Source of the DNA: Salinarimonas ramus
GTDB lineage: Bacteria > Pseudomonadota > Alphaproteobacteria > Rhizobiales > Beijerinckiaceae
Assembly (NCBI RefSeq): GCF_014645695.1
Contig: NZ_BMMF01000010.1
Coordinates: 159,892 to 223,891, forward strand
Direction of reading: 5' to 3'
Length of the DNA: 64,000 bases
A program made the translations under genes and the position numbers. Positions 1 to 9,600 of the stretch are shown piece after piece. The notes beneath the pieces are model-generated. The model was not told the origin of the DNA, did not search any database, and worked only from the letters and a program-made list of their open reading frames with translations. The first letter of the stretch is position 1. Every line of letters begins with the position of its first letter.

Positions 1-652
1 ACGCGACGGTCTCGACCGAGATCGCCATCTCCTCGGAGGCGGCGGCGACGGCGCTGGCGCGCTCGTTCGTCGTCCCGGCGCCGGTCTCCATCTGCGCGGC
101 CATCTCGCCCATGGTGCGCGAGGCCTCCGACAGGGTCGAGACGATGGCCTCGATCGCCTCCTCGAAGGAGGCGGTGGAGGCGTTGAAGGCGGCGACGCGG
201 CTCTCGATCACCGCGGTCGCCTCGTTGATGGTGAGCGCCGCGCCGCCGAGCGCGCCTTCGAGCCCGTCGGGGAGGATGCGGCGGTAGTACTTGTTGTTGC
301 GCACGGCCTCCATGGAGGCCGCCGCCTCGCGCACGAAGGCGTCGATGCGGTCCGTCGTGTCGTTGACCTGGTGCATCAGCGCGCCGAGCCCGCCGCCCTC
401 GCGGATGCCCACGAGGCGCGCCTCGAAGTCGCCGCGGCCGATGCGGCGGACGATATCGGTCGTGCGCGCGAGCGCGGCGTTCACGCGGCGCAGCATGGCG
501 CCCGCATAGACGAGCCCGGCGAGGCCGAGGCCGCCGCTCGCCAGCGTCGTGGTCGATTCGAGAGCGGGGCCGCCGAGCGCGAGGCCGATCCCTCCCAGTC
601 CGGCGACGCCGAGGCCGAGGCCGGCCTTAGAGAGAGAAGACGAAGCGATCAT
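1..652 (-). CDS. Methyl-accepting chemotaxis protein, N-terminal part (runs off the window)
   Basis: Reads leftward from an ATG at 652 and stays open to base 1, so only the first 217 codons are present. The N-terminus has two glycine/leucine-rich hydrophobic stretches (about residues 10-28 and 36-54) that could form a membrane hairpin. A HAMP-like segment follows (RRIGRGDFEARL), then a helical region containing EEAIEAIVSTLSEASRTMGE and ASEEMAISVETVA, typical of the start of an MCP signalling domain. The conserved hairpin tip that contacts CheA/CheW lies outside the window. The start overlaps the end of the upstream PAS gene by 26 nt in another frame, so the two are probably co-translated and together resemble an Aer aerotaxis receptor split in two. 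Family assignment is firm; the stimulus is inferred. Confidence 0.8.
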   Translation of the reverse strand, partial: MIASSSLSKAGLGLGVAGLGGIGLALGGPALESTTTLASGGLGLAGLVYAGAMLRRVNAALARTTDIVRRIGRGDFEARLVGIREGGGLGALMHQVNDTTDRIDAFVREAAASMEAVRNNKYYRRILPDGLEGALGGAALTINEATAVIESRVAAFNASTASFEEAIEAIVSTLSEASRTMGEMAAQMETGAGTTNERASAVAAASEEMAISVETVA

Positions 653-1148
653 AATCGTGCCCCTTGGCGCCGATGACGGAAGAGAGGTGCGCGGATGAGG
701 CGGCGAGCGCCTCCTTGCCGTTCTTGTGGCCGGCTTCGATGCGCGTCAGCTCGCGATAGAGCGGCTCGATCTTGGCGAGCGCGGCTCGGTCGGGAACGCG
801 GCGGTTCGAGTGGAAGCCCGTGACCTGGCGCGCGCCGTCGAAGGAGGGCGTCACGTGGGCGAAGACCCAGTAATGATCACCCGTCTTGGTCATGTTCTTC
901 ACGTAGGCGAAGATCTCGCGCCCGGCGAGGATCGCGTCCCACAGGAGCCGGAAGACCGCGCGCGGCATGTCCGGATGCCTGATCATGGCGTGGGGCTGGC
1001 CGATGACTTCCGTCTCGGAATAGCCGGAAATGTCGCAGAACGTCGCGTTCGCGTAGGTGATGCGGCCCTTCAGGTCCGTCTTGGAGACGATGAGGTCCGA
1101 CTTCTCGAACATCACCTCTCTCTGCGTCGGTGTAATCGCTTGCCCCAT
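627..1148 (-). CDS. PAS domain sensor protein (Aer-like N-terminal module)
   Basis: A 173-residue protein with one PAS domain filling residues 10-125. Diagnostic pieces are the start QREVMFEKSDLIVSKTDLKG, then YANATFCDISGYSETEVIGQ, then PHAMIRHPDMPRAVFRLLWD. This is the signature of the Aer family, whose PAS domain binds FAD in the E. coli protein. It has no membrane segment or signalling domain of its own. The downstream gene, overlapping by 26 nt, supplies exactly those parts (membrane hairpin, HAMP, MCP module). I infer the two products act together in redox or oxygen taxis. A frameshift splitting an ancestral fused gene is an alternative, but the ATG at the overlap and the similar layout in other alphaproteobacteria favour two genes. 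Confidence 0.85.
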   Translation of the reverse strand: MGQAITPTQREVMFEKSDLIVSKTDLKGRITYANATFCDISGYSETEVIGQPHAMIRHPDMPRAVFRLLWDAILAGREIFAYVKNMTKTGDHYWVFAHVTPSFDGARQVTGFHSNRRVPDRAALAKIEPLYRELTRIEAGHKNGKEALAASSAHLSSVIGAKGHDYDRFVFSL

Positions 1149-1271
1149 GGCGCACCTCGCACGTCGCTTCTTCAGTCGGTTCGTAGACCCGATTTCGCGT
1201 GCGGGGCGTCTAAACTTCGTTAAAGTGTCGCAGCTTCCGTGTTCCTACCTATGCCATTTCGGATTGCTCCG

Positions 1272-2207
1272 TTAACGGTCGGCGAGGAACGCCTCCACCC
1301 GCTCGCGGGTCGGGAGCGGCGCCACCGCGCCGATGCCGGTGGTAGAGAGCGCCGCCGCCGCGTTGGCGTAGGCGCCGGCGCGCAGCGCGTCGCCGTGGCG
1401 GAGATACTCGGCGAGGAAGGCCCCGTCGAAGGCGTCTCCCGCGCCCGTGGCGTCGATGGCGTCGACGCGCCGCGCCGGGATCACCGTCGGCGCGCCCTCC
1501 CCCGTCGCGATCATTGCGCCGTCCTTGCCGAGCGTGAGCGCCACGACGCGCGCGCCGAGCCGCAGGTAGTCGGCGCAGATCTCCTCCGGCCGGTCGAGCC
1601 CGGTGAGCTGGCGCGCGTCGTCGAGGCCCGGGAGCACGATGTCCGCCATCCCGGCCGCCGCCTGGATGATGGCGCGGGCGCGGTCGAGCGGCCACAGCCG
1701 CAGGCGCAGGTTCGTGTCGTAGGAGACGAGCGCCCCCGCCTCGCGCGCCGTCCGCATGGCGGCGAACACCGCGTCCGTGCAGGAGGGCGAGATCGCCTGG
1801 CTGATGCCGGAGGCGTGGACGATGCGCGCGCGCGCGATCGCCTCGCGCGGCAGCTCGGCAACGCTCACGAGGCTCGCGGCCGAGCCCTGGCGGTAATAGC
1901 TGAAATCGTGGCCGTCCGGCCCGTAGGAGATGAAGTAGACGCCCGTGCGCTCGCCCGCGCGGCGGATCACGGCGGAGGTGTCGACGCCCTCCTTCTCCCA
2001 AAGGTCGAGGAAGGCCTGGCCGAACGTGTCGTCGCCCACCGCCGTCGCCATGGCCGCGCGCGCGCCCTGGCGGGCGGCGGCGATGGCGACGTTGGAGCAG
2101 TCCCCGCCGAATCCCGGCGCGTAGAGCCGGCCCTCGGCGGTGCCGGTCTCGGCGAGCTCCATCAGGGGCTCGCCGATGGAGAGGATGTCGATCGTCTTCT
2201 CGGTCAT
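1272..2207 (-). CDS. kdgK: PfkB-family sugar kinase, probable 2-dehydro-3-deoxygluconokinase
   Basis: A 311-residue ribokinase/PfkB-fold kinase. The N-terminal signature ISIGEPL-like (ILSIGEPLMELAE) and glycine pair FGGDCSNVAIAAARQG are present. The second PfkB signature, DATGAGDAF (about residues 252-260), holds the anion hole and catalytic Asp. KdgK enzymes phosphorylate 2-keto-3-deoxygluconate to KDPG in the cytoplasm, feeding the Entner-Doudoroff route. The acidic-substrate reading rests on overall similarity to KdgK (GEPL start, YYRQGSAAS region), so fructokinase or another PfkB specificity is possible. It follows the FAD-linked dehydrogenase gene by 17 nt on the same strand, so they are likely one operon concerned with sugar acids or 2-hydroxyacids. 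Confidence 0.75.
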   Translation of the reverse strand: MTEKTIDILSIGEPLMELAETGTAEGRLYAPGFGGDCSNVAIAAARQGARAAMATAVGDDTFGQAFLDLWEKEGVDTSAVIRRAGERTGVYFISYGPDGHDFSYYRQGSAASLVSVAELPREAIARARIVHASGISQAISPSCTDAVFAAMRTAREAGALVSYDTNLRLRLWPLDRARAIIQAAAGMADIVLPGLDDARQLTGLDRPEEICADYLRLGARVVALTLGKDGAMIATGEGAPTVIPARRVDAIDATGAGDAFDGAFLAEYLRHGDALRAGAYANAAAALSTTGIGAVAPLPTRERVEAFLADR

Positions 2208-2224
2208 GATCGGTCTCGTGGCGC

Positions 2225-3685
2225 TCAGCGTCCAGGCAGGGCTGCGGGCGCCTCGGGCGAGAGCGCCACGACCTTGCCCGGGTTGAGGGTGTCGCGCGGG
2301 TCGAGAGCGGCCTTGACGGCCAGCATCATCTCGATCGCGACGGGGTCCTTGTAGAGCTTGAGCTCGTCGCGCTTGATCAGTCCCACCCCGTGCTCGGCGG
2401 CGATGGAGCCGTCATAGGCGTGGACGATGTCGTGGACGATGCGGTTGAAGCGCTCCCATTCGGCGAGGAACGCCGCCTTCTCCATGCCCACCGGCTGGGT
2501 GAGGTTGAAGTGGATGTTGCCGTCGCCGAAATGGCCGAAGGCGCACACGCGGATGCCGTCCATCGCCGCCTCGCAGGCCGTCGAGGCTTCGACGATGAAG
2601 TCCGCCACGCGCGAGACCGGCACGGACACGTCGTGCTTGATCGAGCCGCCCTCGCGGCCCTGCACCTCCGACAGCATCTCACGCAGCTTCCACAAAGCCG
2701 CGTTCTGCGCCTCGCTCGCGCCGATCGTCGCGTCCTCGACGAGCCCCTCCTCGATCGCGGCGCCGAGCACGGTCTCGATCACGCTCGCGAGATCCGCGTC
2801 CGCCCGCGGCGAGGAAAGCTCGACGAGGGCGTAGGCCGCGTGCTCGCCTTGGAGCGGGCGCGTGACGCCGTCGGCGTGCTTGAGCACGAGCTCTAGCCCG
2901 AAGCGGGGGATGTACTCGAAGGCCGTGAGCTGGTCTCCGGCCCCCTCGCGCAGGCGCTCGAACACCTGGAGCGCCGCCTGCGGCCCTTCGCAGCCGAGGA
3001 ATGCCGTCACCGTCGCCTTGGGCTTGGGGTAGAGCTTCAGCACCGCCGCCGTGATGATGCCGAGCGTGCCCTCCGAGCCGACGAAGAGGTGCTTGAGGTC
3101 GTAGCCCGTGTTGTCCTTGCGCAGGCCCTTGAGCCCGTTCCAGATCCGCCCGTCGGCGAGCACGACCTCGAGGCCGAGAACGAGGTCGCGGGCATTGCCG
3201 TAGCGCAGCACGCCGGTGCCGCCGGCATTGGTCGCGAGGTTGCCGCCGATCTGGCAGGTGCCCTCGGACGCGAGCGAGAGCGGGAAGAGCCTGTCCGCCT
3301 CGTCCGCCGCGTCCTGGATCGTCTTGAGCGTGACGCCCGCCTCCACCGTGATCGTGGCGTTGACCGGATCGAGGCCGCGGATCGCGTTGAGCCGCGCCAG
3401 CGAGATCACGACGCCGCCATGCGGCACGCCGCCGCCGACGAGCCCGGTATTGCCGCCCTGCGGCACCACCGGCAAGCCCGCTTCGGAGCACTGGGCGAGC
3501 ACGAAGGAGACCTCGTGAACGTCCCTGGGCCGCACCACGGCGAGGGCGCGCCCGCGATAGAGCCCGCGGCTCTCGATCAGATGCGGCTCGATGTCGGTGA
3601 GCGCGGAGACGACGTGCGCGGCGCCGAGGCGCTCGGCGAGGCGCGCGACGAGGGCGGCTTCGGCGGTCGAGGTGGCGTCGTTCAT
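2225..3685 (-). CDS. FAD-linked 2-hydroxyacid dehydrogenase (GlcD / D-2-hydroxyglutarate dehydrogenase family)
   Basis: The open frame extends to 4012, but homology begins at the ATG at 3685 (MNDATSTAEAALVARL), giving 486 residues, the normal size. An FAD-binding PCMH-type domain covers roughly residues 45-225, with the flavin-binding loop PQGGNTGLVGG at 75-85 and NLATNAGGTGVLRYGN after it. The C-terminal FAD-oxidase domain carries the metal/substrate motifs FGHFGDGNIHFN and AEHGVGLIKRDEL. Family members oxidise D-lactate, glycolate or D-2-hydroxyglutarate to 2-oxoacids and pass electrons to quinone or ETF. The exact substrate cannot be read from the sequence. Upstream of kdgK with a 17-nt gap, so probably co-transcribed. 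Confidence 0.85.
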   Translation of the reverse strand: MNDATSTAEAALVARLAERLGAAHVVSALTDIEPHLIESRGLYRGRALAVVRPRDVHEVSFVLAQCSEAGLPVVPQGGNTGLVGGGVPHGGVVISLARLNAIRGLDPVNATITVEAGVTLKTIQDAADEADRLFPLSLASEGTCQIGGNLATNAGGTGVLRYGNARDLVLGLEVVLADGRIWNGLKGLRKDNTGYDLKHLFVGSEGTLGIITAAVLKLYPKPKATVTAFLGCEGPQAALQVFERLREGAGDQLTAFEYIPRFGLELVLKHADGVTRPLQGEHAAYALVELSSPRADADLASVIETVLGAAIEEGLVEDATIGASEAQNAALWKLREMLSEVQGREGGSIKHDVSVPVSRVADFIVEASTACEAAMDGIRVCAFGHFGDGNIHFNLTQPVGMEKAAFLAEWERFNRIVHDIVHAYDGSIAAEHGVGLIKRDELKLYKDPVAIEMMLAVKAALDPRDTLNPGKVVALSPEAPAALPGR

Positions 3686-3830
3686 GGTCGTCCGGCGGGT
3701 TCGAGGCTGCGGGGCGTCTCCTTTAGCACGGAGCGGGGCGACGTGGTCACCCCTTGCACCGCGCACCGTCCGATGCGAGATCGCGCGCAGCCGCAAGGCC
3801 ACCCATCCCTGCAACGCCGAGGAGCCGCCT

Positions 3831-4268
3831 TTGGGCGACATCGCCGCGCTCGCCGCCCTCGCCCTCTCCGCCTTCACCTCCGCGACGCTGCTGCCCGGCA
3901 CGTCGGAGGCGGCCCTCGTGGGGCTCCTCGCGCTCGGCGAGACGGCGGCGTGGCTCGCGATCCTGGTGGCGACGGTCGCCAACGTCGCGGGATCGGCGGT
4001 GAACTGGGGCATCGGCCGCTATCTCGTGCGCTTCCGCGACCACCCGCGCTTCCCCGTCTCGCGGGAGCGCTACGCGCGCACGGAGGCGCTCTACCGGCGC
4101 TGGGGCGTCGCCTCGCTGCTGCTCTCGTGGACGCCGATCGTGGGCGATCCGCTGACGGTCGTCGCCGGCGTGATGCGCACGCCGCTCCTCCTCTTCCTCC
4201 CGATCGTCGTCCTCGCCAAGGGCGGGCGATACGTCGCCGTCGCGGCGCTGGCGGAAGGGCTCCTGTGA
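3831..4268 (+). CDS. YqaA-like membrane protein (SNARE-associated/DedA-related)
   Basis: The frame is open from 3591, but the plausible start is TTG at 3831, six bases after a GGAG at 3821-3824; the upstream part overlaps the promoter and 5' end of the divergent dehydrogenase gene. The 145-residue product has about four hydrophobic segments and family-typical pieces: LLPGTSEAALVGLLALG near the N-terminus, SAVNWGIGRYL in the middle, and WTPIVGDPLTVVAGVMR. YqaA proteins are small inner-membrane relatives of DedA flippase-like proteins; their function is not established. Divergently transcribed from the FAD-linked dehydrogenase across about 145 nt. The start codon is uncertain. Confidence 0.75.
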   Translation: MGDIAALAALALSAFTSATLLPGTSEAALVGLLALGETAAWLAILVATVANVAGSAVNWGIGRYLVRFRDHPRFPVSRERYARTEALYRRWGVASLLLSWTPIVGDPLTVVAGVMRTPLLLFLPIVVLAKGGRYVAVAALAEGLL

Positions 4269-4350
4269 GCCCGGCCGGCATGCGTGTGGCGCTCCCCGAG
4301 GCCCTCGTCTAGGAATGACGGACGCTACGCCCGAGCGAGAGGCTCAGCCC

Positions 4351-5049
4351 ATGACCTTCGTCTTCCCCGCCCCCGAGACGCCCGCGCTGCCCGTCGCGGG
4401 ATCGAGCGCGCTCTTTCCCGCGCGGCGCGTCTATTGCGTCGGCCGGAACTACGCGGCGCACGCCCGCGAGATGGGCGGCGACCCGACCCGCGAGCCGCCC
4501 TTCTTCTTCATGAAGCCGACGGACGCGCTCCAGCCCGTGCCGGCGGACGCCATCGCCGAGCATTGCTACCCGCCGATGACGGCGAACTACCATTTCGAAG
4601 CGGAGCTCGTCTGCGCGCTCTCCCGCGGCGGACGGGACGTGCCGGTGGAGCGGGCGCTCGATCTCGTCTTCGGCTATGCGGTGGGCATCGACATGACCCG
4701 GCGCGACCTGCAGGACGAGGCGAAGAGCCTGCGCCGCCCCTGGGCGCTCGCCAAGGGCGCGGACCTGTCGGGGCCCGTGGGACCGATCCATCCGGTCTCC
4801 CAGGTGGGTCACATCGCCTCCGGCGAGATCCGGCTCGAGATCGACGGCGTGCCGCGCCAATCGGCCGACCTCTCCGACATGATCTGGTCCGTGGCCGAGC
4901 AGATCGCCTACCTGTCGCGCTACAACGAGCTCTTCGCCGGCGACGTGATCTTCACGGGCACGCCGGAGGGCGTCGGCGCCGTGAACCGCGGCGAGACCAT
5001 GCGCGCGAGCATCGCCGGGCTCGGCGCCATCACGCTGCAGGTCGTGTGA
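4351..5049 (+). CDS. Fumarylacetoacetate hydrolase family protein (fumarylpyruvate hydrolase-like)
   Basis: The ATG at 4315 has no usable ribosome site, whereas 4351 (MTFVFPAPE) follows GAGAGG by nine bases, giving 232 residues, normal for the short FAH-family hydrolases. Visible signatures are YCVGRNYAAHAREMG, the metal-binding acidic pair in HFEAELVCALSRGG, FGYAVGIDMTRRDLQ, the catalytic lysine region RPWALAKGADLSG, and FTGTPEGVGAV near the end. Members cleave C-C bonds in acylpyruvates such as fumarylpyruvate from the gentisate pathway, using Mg2+ or Mn2+. No gentisate genes are nearby, so the substrate stays open. Ends 47 nt before the convergent osmC-like gene, with a perfect hairpin between them. 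Confidence 0.85.
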   Translation: MTFVFPAPETPALPVAGSSALFPARRVYCVGRNYAAHAREMGGDPTREPPFFFMKPTDALQPVPADAIAEHCYPPMTANYHFEAELVCALSRGGRDVPVERALDLVFGYAVGIDMTRRDLQDEAKSLRRPWALAKGADLSGPVGPIHPVSQVGHIASGEIRLEIDGVPRQSADLSDMIWSVAEQIAYLSRYNELFAGDVIFTGTPEGVGAVNRGETMRASIAGLGAITLQVV

Positions 5050-5054
5050 GACGC

Positions 5055-5087
5055 GAGACGGCCGCCTTGGGGAGCGGCGGCCGTCTC
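5055..5087. terminator. Perfect 12-bp hairpin between convergent genes
   Basis: GAGACGGCCGCC (5055-5066), a 9-nt loop, and GGCGGCCGTCTC (5076-5087) form a perfect 12-bp stem midway between the FAH-family gene and the osmC-like gene. Being symmetrical, it could stop transcription from both sides. It has no U-tract, so it may act as a barrier or 3'-end stabiliser rather than a classical intrinsic terminator. Confidence 0.7.
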
Positions 5088-5096
5088 GGTGAGCGA

Positions 5097-5606
5097 TCAG
5101 CCCTTGGCGAGCGTCGCCTTCAGGTCGGGGCGGTGGCTCAGCGTCTGGAAGATGACGCAATAGCGCTCCGTCAGCGTCAGCAGCCGCTGGAGCTGCTCGT
5201 CGGTCGCGTCCGCGTCGACCTCGAAGGCGAGGCGGATGGCGCGAAAGCCCACCGGCGCCTCCTTGTCCACGCCGAGCGTGCCGCGGAAGTCGAGATCGCC
5301 CTCGGCCCGCACCGTGCCCGAGCGCACCGGGATCTCGAGCGCCGTCGCCACCGCCTTGAGCGTCACGCCGGCGCAGGCGACGAGCGCCTCGAGCAGCATG
5401 TCGCCGGAGCAGAGATCCGCCCCGGTGCCGCCGGCTGCCTTGTGCAGGCCGGCGACCGCCACCGCGCGGGCGGTCTCCACCTTGCAGGCCACGGCTTCGG
5501 AATCGAGCGTGCCCTGGGCTTTCATCGTGATGATCGAGGATTGCGGGTCCTCGCGGTACCTCTGCTTGAGAGGGGCTTGCAGGGCGCGCAGGTCGGCAGC
5601 GTCCAT
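5097..5606 (-). CDS. OsmC-family peroxiredoxin-like protein
   Basis: Start chosen at the ATG at 5606 (MDAADLRALQAPLKQ), six bases after GGAG; the open frame to 5654 has no ribosome site. The 169-residue product has the OsmC layout: a central helix with the first cysteine in GADLCSGDMLLEALVACAGV, and a second in LTERYCVIFQTLSHRPDL. In OsmC/Ohr proteins a cysteine pair like this reduces organic hydroperoxides. Whether it acts as an Ohr-type peroxidase or serves another thiol role is not decidable here. It converges on the FAH-family gene and lies downstream of the long catabolic operon that ends with tetR, 217 nt away. Confidence 0.8.
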   Translation of the reverse strand: MDAADLRALQAPLKQRYREDPQSSIITMKAQGTLDSEAVACKVETARAVAVAGLHKAAGGTGADLCSGDMLLEALVACAGVTLKAVATALEIPVRSGTVRAEGDLDFRGTLGVDKEAPVGFRAIRLAFEVDADATDEQLQRLLTLTERYCVIFQTLSHRPDLKATLAKG

Positions 5607-5729
5607 GGTCGTCTCCGGCAATCGTTCGGCGTTCCAATGCGACGCACCCGCCACCGGCGGCTGCGTATCGCGGGGTTCATCGCACTATGAGGTTAGGTCG
5701 AGAGCGGTCGTGCGGCTATTCCGGACGGT

Positions 5730-5747
5730 GTGCACCGCCCGGTGCAC
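5730..5747. promoter_or_regulatory. Inverted repeat GTGCACC-N4-GGTGCAC
   Basis: A perfect 7-bp inverted repeat with a 4-nt spacer in the 217-nt stretch between the osmC-like start (5606) and the tetR stop (5824). Its position about 125 nt upstream of the osmC-like ATG suits an operator. It could equally be the 3' hairpin of the long operon ending in tetR. There is no T-tract. Confidence 0.4.
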
Positions 5748-5823
5748 GGATCGCGAGACATCCGGCGCGAGACTTGCTTTTGCGGGCATCCATGCACGCG
5801 CGGGTCGCGCAGGCGCGCACAGC

Positions 5824-6618
5824 TCAGGCCTTCGCAATCGGCAAGCGCTCCGCCTGCTCCGCGTCGTCGGGCAGATCGTCCTCGTCGGGCACGTCGTCCG
5901 CGTCCGCCTCGTCCCGCGCGGGCTCGGTCTCGGAATCGTCGGGCGCATGCGGGGGGCGCAGCCCGGCATAGACGTCCGAGCGCGCCGGGACGCCCTCCGC
6001 CAGCACGCCCGTGGCGACGAGGCGCACGAACGTGTCCGTGAGCTGCGCGATCGAGCCGCGGCTCGGGTCGAACCAGCTCGAGGCGGAGTTCAGCATGCCC
6101 AGGATGGCGAAGGCGACGAGCCTCGGCTCGAGACCACGGTCGAGCGTGCCCTGGCTCTGCCCCTCCTCGATGAGCCGGATCCAGAGCGTGGTGTAGCGGC
6201 GCCAGGTGAGCCGGAGCGAGGCGATGCGCGGGTCGCGCGTCGTTCCGTTGAGCTCGCGGACGGCGATGGCCATCTCGAGGTAGTTCGGGTTGAAGCGCAT
6301 CATATGGCTCTCCACCGCCATGACGAGCTTCTTGCGCGAGCAGACGTCGAGGGAGAGGATCCGCTCGAGGCCCCAGACGAGGTAGTCGCTCTCGGGCTTG
6401 ATGATCTCGATAAGGATCTCGGCCTTGTCGCGGAAATAGTAGTAGATCGCCTCGCGCGTGACGCCCACCGCCTCGGCGATGTCCTCGATCGTCGTGTGGG
6501 CGAAGCCTTTCGATTTGAAGATCTCGGTCGCCCGCCGGACGATCGCCGTGCGGCGCGCGCCGTCGCGGCGGGGCGTGCGCAGGCGGCCGCGGGCGGTCGA
6601 GGACTTGGCACCGCTCAT
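5824..6618 (-). CDS. TetR/AcrR-family regulator of the catabolic operon
   Basis: A 264-residue TetR-type repressor. The DNA-binding domain is at about residues 22-70: TEIFKSKGFAHTTIEDIAEA then VGVTREAIYYYFRDKAEIL. The C-terminal ligand-binding region ends in an unusual, strongly acidic tail (DDSETEPARDEADADD, PDEDDLPDDAEQAE). The ATG at 6618 overlaps the stop of the indolepyruvate oxidoreductase gene (ATGA), making this the last gene of a seven-gene unit. Autoregulation of the operon is the natural inference, with an aromatic or acyl-CoA metabolite as likely inducer. The dyads between thiolase and enoyl-CoA hydratase are candidate operators. Confidence 0.88.
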   Translation of the reverse strand: MSGAKSSTARGRLRTPRRDGARRTAIVRRATEIFKSKGFAHTTIEDIAEAVGVTREAIYYYFRDKAEILIEIIKPESDYLVWGLERILSLDVCSRKKLVMAVESHMMRFNPNYLEMAIAVRELNGTTRDPRIASLRLTWRRYTTLWIRLIEEGQSQGTLDRGLEPRLVAFAILGMLNSASSWFDPSRGSIAQLTDTFVRLVATGVLAEGVPARSDVYAGLRPPHAPDDSETEPARDEADADDVPDEDDLPDDAEQAERLPIAKA

Positions 6619-9600
6619 CGGGCCGCCTCCGTCAGGGGCGCGCGCGTCGGTGCCGCGGGCGCGTCGAGGCTCCGCAGGCCGGAGGCGAGCGCCTCGCGGT
6701 AGCGCGCGACGGCGCGGGCCTTCACCGGGCCGTACCCGCGGATCTCCAGGGCGAGCCCCGCGAGGGCGCAGGCGCGGTCGTGATTGTCGGGGGTCAATCG
6801 CATGGACAAGGTGCTCAGGAGCTCTTCGTAGTCCCGGACGAGCGCACGCTCCTCGCGCCGCTCCGCGTTCCAGCCGAACGGATCGAGCGGCGTCCCGCGC
6901 AGGCGCCGCGCTGCCGCGAGCCCGTGCAGGACCGGCCTGATCCACGGCCCGAAGGCGCGCTTGCGCGGCTCGCCGGTAACGGGGTCGCGCCCGGTGAGAC
7001 CGGGTGGCGCGAGATGGTGCACGATGCGGGTCACGCCGTCGAACTCCTCCGCGATGCGGCGCACGAAAGCCGGATCGACCTGGAGCCGCGCGACCTCGTA
7101 CTCGTCCTTGTAGGCCATGAGCTTGTAGAGAGCGCGGGCCGCGGTTGCAACCAACGCATCGGATTCCGGCGCGACACGAGCCTCCGCGGTAGACAGGTCG
7201 GCGAGCGCACGACGGTACCGCTGAGCATAGCGGCCGCTTTGATACGTTTCAAGTTCCCGTGCGTAGCGCTCTATCAGCGCACCCGCGCTCTCCGCCGGCG
7301 CCGTTTCCTCCAGGCTCACCTGCGCCTCGAACGCGCCCGCGACCGCCTCGGGGGCGACGGCGTAGCGCCGCCCCAGCGCGAAGGCGGCCCGGTTCGCCTC
7401 GATCGCCACCCCGTTCGCCGCGATGGCCGCGTCGATGGCGGGAAGCGGGATCGGCACGAGCCCCTGCTGCCAGGCGAAGCCGGCGAGGATCATGTTGGCG
7501 GCGATGGTGTCGCCGAAGGCCGCGCGGGCGAGCCGCTCGGCGGGGATGGTCGCGAGCGCCTCCGCCCCGGCCGCGTCGCGCAGGGCGGCGCGCTCCGAGC
7601 GTCCGCTGAGATCGAGGGCGCCGTCGAAGACGAAAGCGAGGGAGGGCGCGACGTCGGCATTGGCGCGGACCCGCGTGCGCCCGCGCCCGACGAGATCGCG
7701 GATCGCGGGTGCGGCCGCGACCACGAGGTCGGCGGCGAGAACAAGGTCCGCGCAGCCGGGCGCGGGCTTCGCCGGCGCGTCGACGTCGCTGCCGCCGATG
7801 CGCAGGTAGCTGACGACGGCGCCGTTCTTCTGGGCGAGGCCGGCCATGTCGAGCGCGCTGACGCACAAACCCGCGCGGTCCGCGGCATTGGCCAGCACCT
7901 GCGCCGTCGTGACGATTCCCGTCCCGCCGATCCCCGGCAGGACGAGCGTATGCGCCCGTGTGCCGTCGGCGAGGTCCGGCTCCGGCAGGGGAATGTCCGC
8001 GAGCCGCGCCAGCGCCTCGGGCGCGCCGGCGCGCCTGCGGGGACGCGCGCCCTCCAGCGTCACGAAGCTCGGGCAGAAGCCCTTCAGGCACGAGGTGTCG
8101 ACGTTGCAGCTCGACTGGTCGATGCGCCGCTTGCGCCCGAAGTCGGTCTCCACCGGCGTGATTGCGATGCAGCCGGACTTCGCCGAGCAATCGCCGCAGC
8201 CCTCGCAGACGCGCTCGTTGATGATCACCCGCCGCTCCGCCGCGGGCGCCGTGCCGCGCTTGCGGCGCCGGCGCTTCTCGGTGGCGCAGACCTGGTCGTA
8301 GATCAGGACCGTGACGCCCGACATCTCCCGCAGCCGCCGCTGGACGCCGTCGAGAGCGTCGCGATGGTCGAGCGTGACGCCGGCGGGAAGCCGCCCCCGA
8401 TGCCGGCTCGGATCGTCCGCGACGACGGCCACCGCGGAGACGCCGTCCGCCAGCGCCTGGCGTGCAATGGCGTCGACCGTCAGGGCGCCCTCGACACGCT
8501 GGCCACCCGTCATGGCGACGGCGTCGTTGAACAGGATCTTGAAGGTGAGCGTCACCCCCGCCGCCACCGCGGCGCGGACGTTCAGCGAGCCGGAATGCGC
8601 GTAGGTGCCGTCGCCCATGTTCTGGAAGCGGTGCGCTTCCGTGACGAAGGGCGCCTGGCCGACCCAGTGCATCCCCTCCCCGCCCATATGCGTCATGGAG
8701 ACGATCGCGCGGTCCGGCACCCAGGTCGCCATGCCGTGGCAGCCGATGCCGGCCATGGCGTTGGACCCCTCCGGCACGCGGGTCGAGACGTTGTGCGGGC
8801 AGCCCGCGCAGAAATAGGGCGCGCGCCCCGGCGGCGCGGGCGCGGGCCGGCTCGCCTCGCGGGCGCGCAGCGCGTCGCGGGCCTGCGCGACGGCCGTGTC
8901 GCTCGGATCGATGGCGAGGAGCCGCTCGGCGAGGATCGCCGCGAGATGTGCCGGGTCGAGGAGGCCGACGCTCGGCACGAGGGGGCGCCCCGCCTCGTCC
9001 GTCTTGCCGAGGAGGCGCGGCGGCGCGTCCGTGCCGATGAGGATGCGCGCGAGCTGGTCCTCGACGACGGGGCGCTTCTCCTCGACGACGAGGAGCGTCT
9101 CGAGACCCCGCGAAAAGTTGCGCATGCGCCCCGCGGCGAGCGGCCAGATCAGGCCGGGCTTGAGCAGCGAGAGCCCGCGTGCCGCCGCCTCCGTCTCGTC
9201 GAGGCCCAGCAGCGCGAGCGCCGCGCGCACGTCGTGCGCGGCCTTCCCCGAGGCGACGATGCCGAGGCGCGGGCGGGGGCTCTCGATCAGCACCCTGTCG
9301 AGCCCTCGATTGGCGTCGGCGAAGGCACGCAGCGCCTCCATCCGCGCGGCGAGGCGTCGCTCCGCCGCGGGGGGATTGTCGGGCCAACGCACGTGCAGGC
9401 CGCCGGGCGGCGCCTCGAAACCCTCCGGCAGGTGGATCGCGGGGCGCTCGGGCGCGATCTCGAAGGCGCTCGCGCCCTCCACCACCTCAGTGGTCGCCTT
9501 CATGCCGACCCATAGGCCCGTGAAGCGCGACATGGAAAAGCCGAGGAGGCCGTATTCGAGGATCTCGCGCACGCTGCCCGGTGCGAGGATCGGGATCTGC

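Noticed and set aside
1200..1260. Possible EcfG-type (GGAAC) promoter upstream of the PAS gene on the minus strand
   Set aside because: A GGAAC is present but no acceptable -10 (CGTT or TT at the right spacing with context) follows, so the match is within chance.
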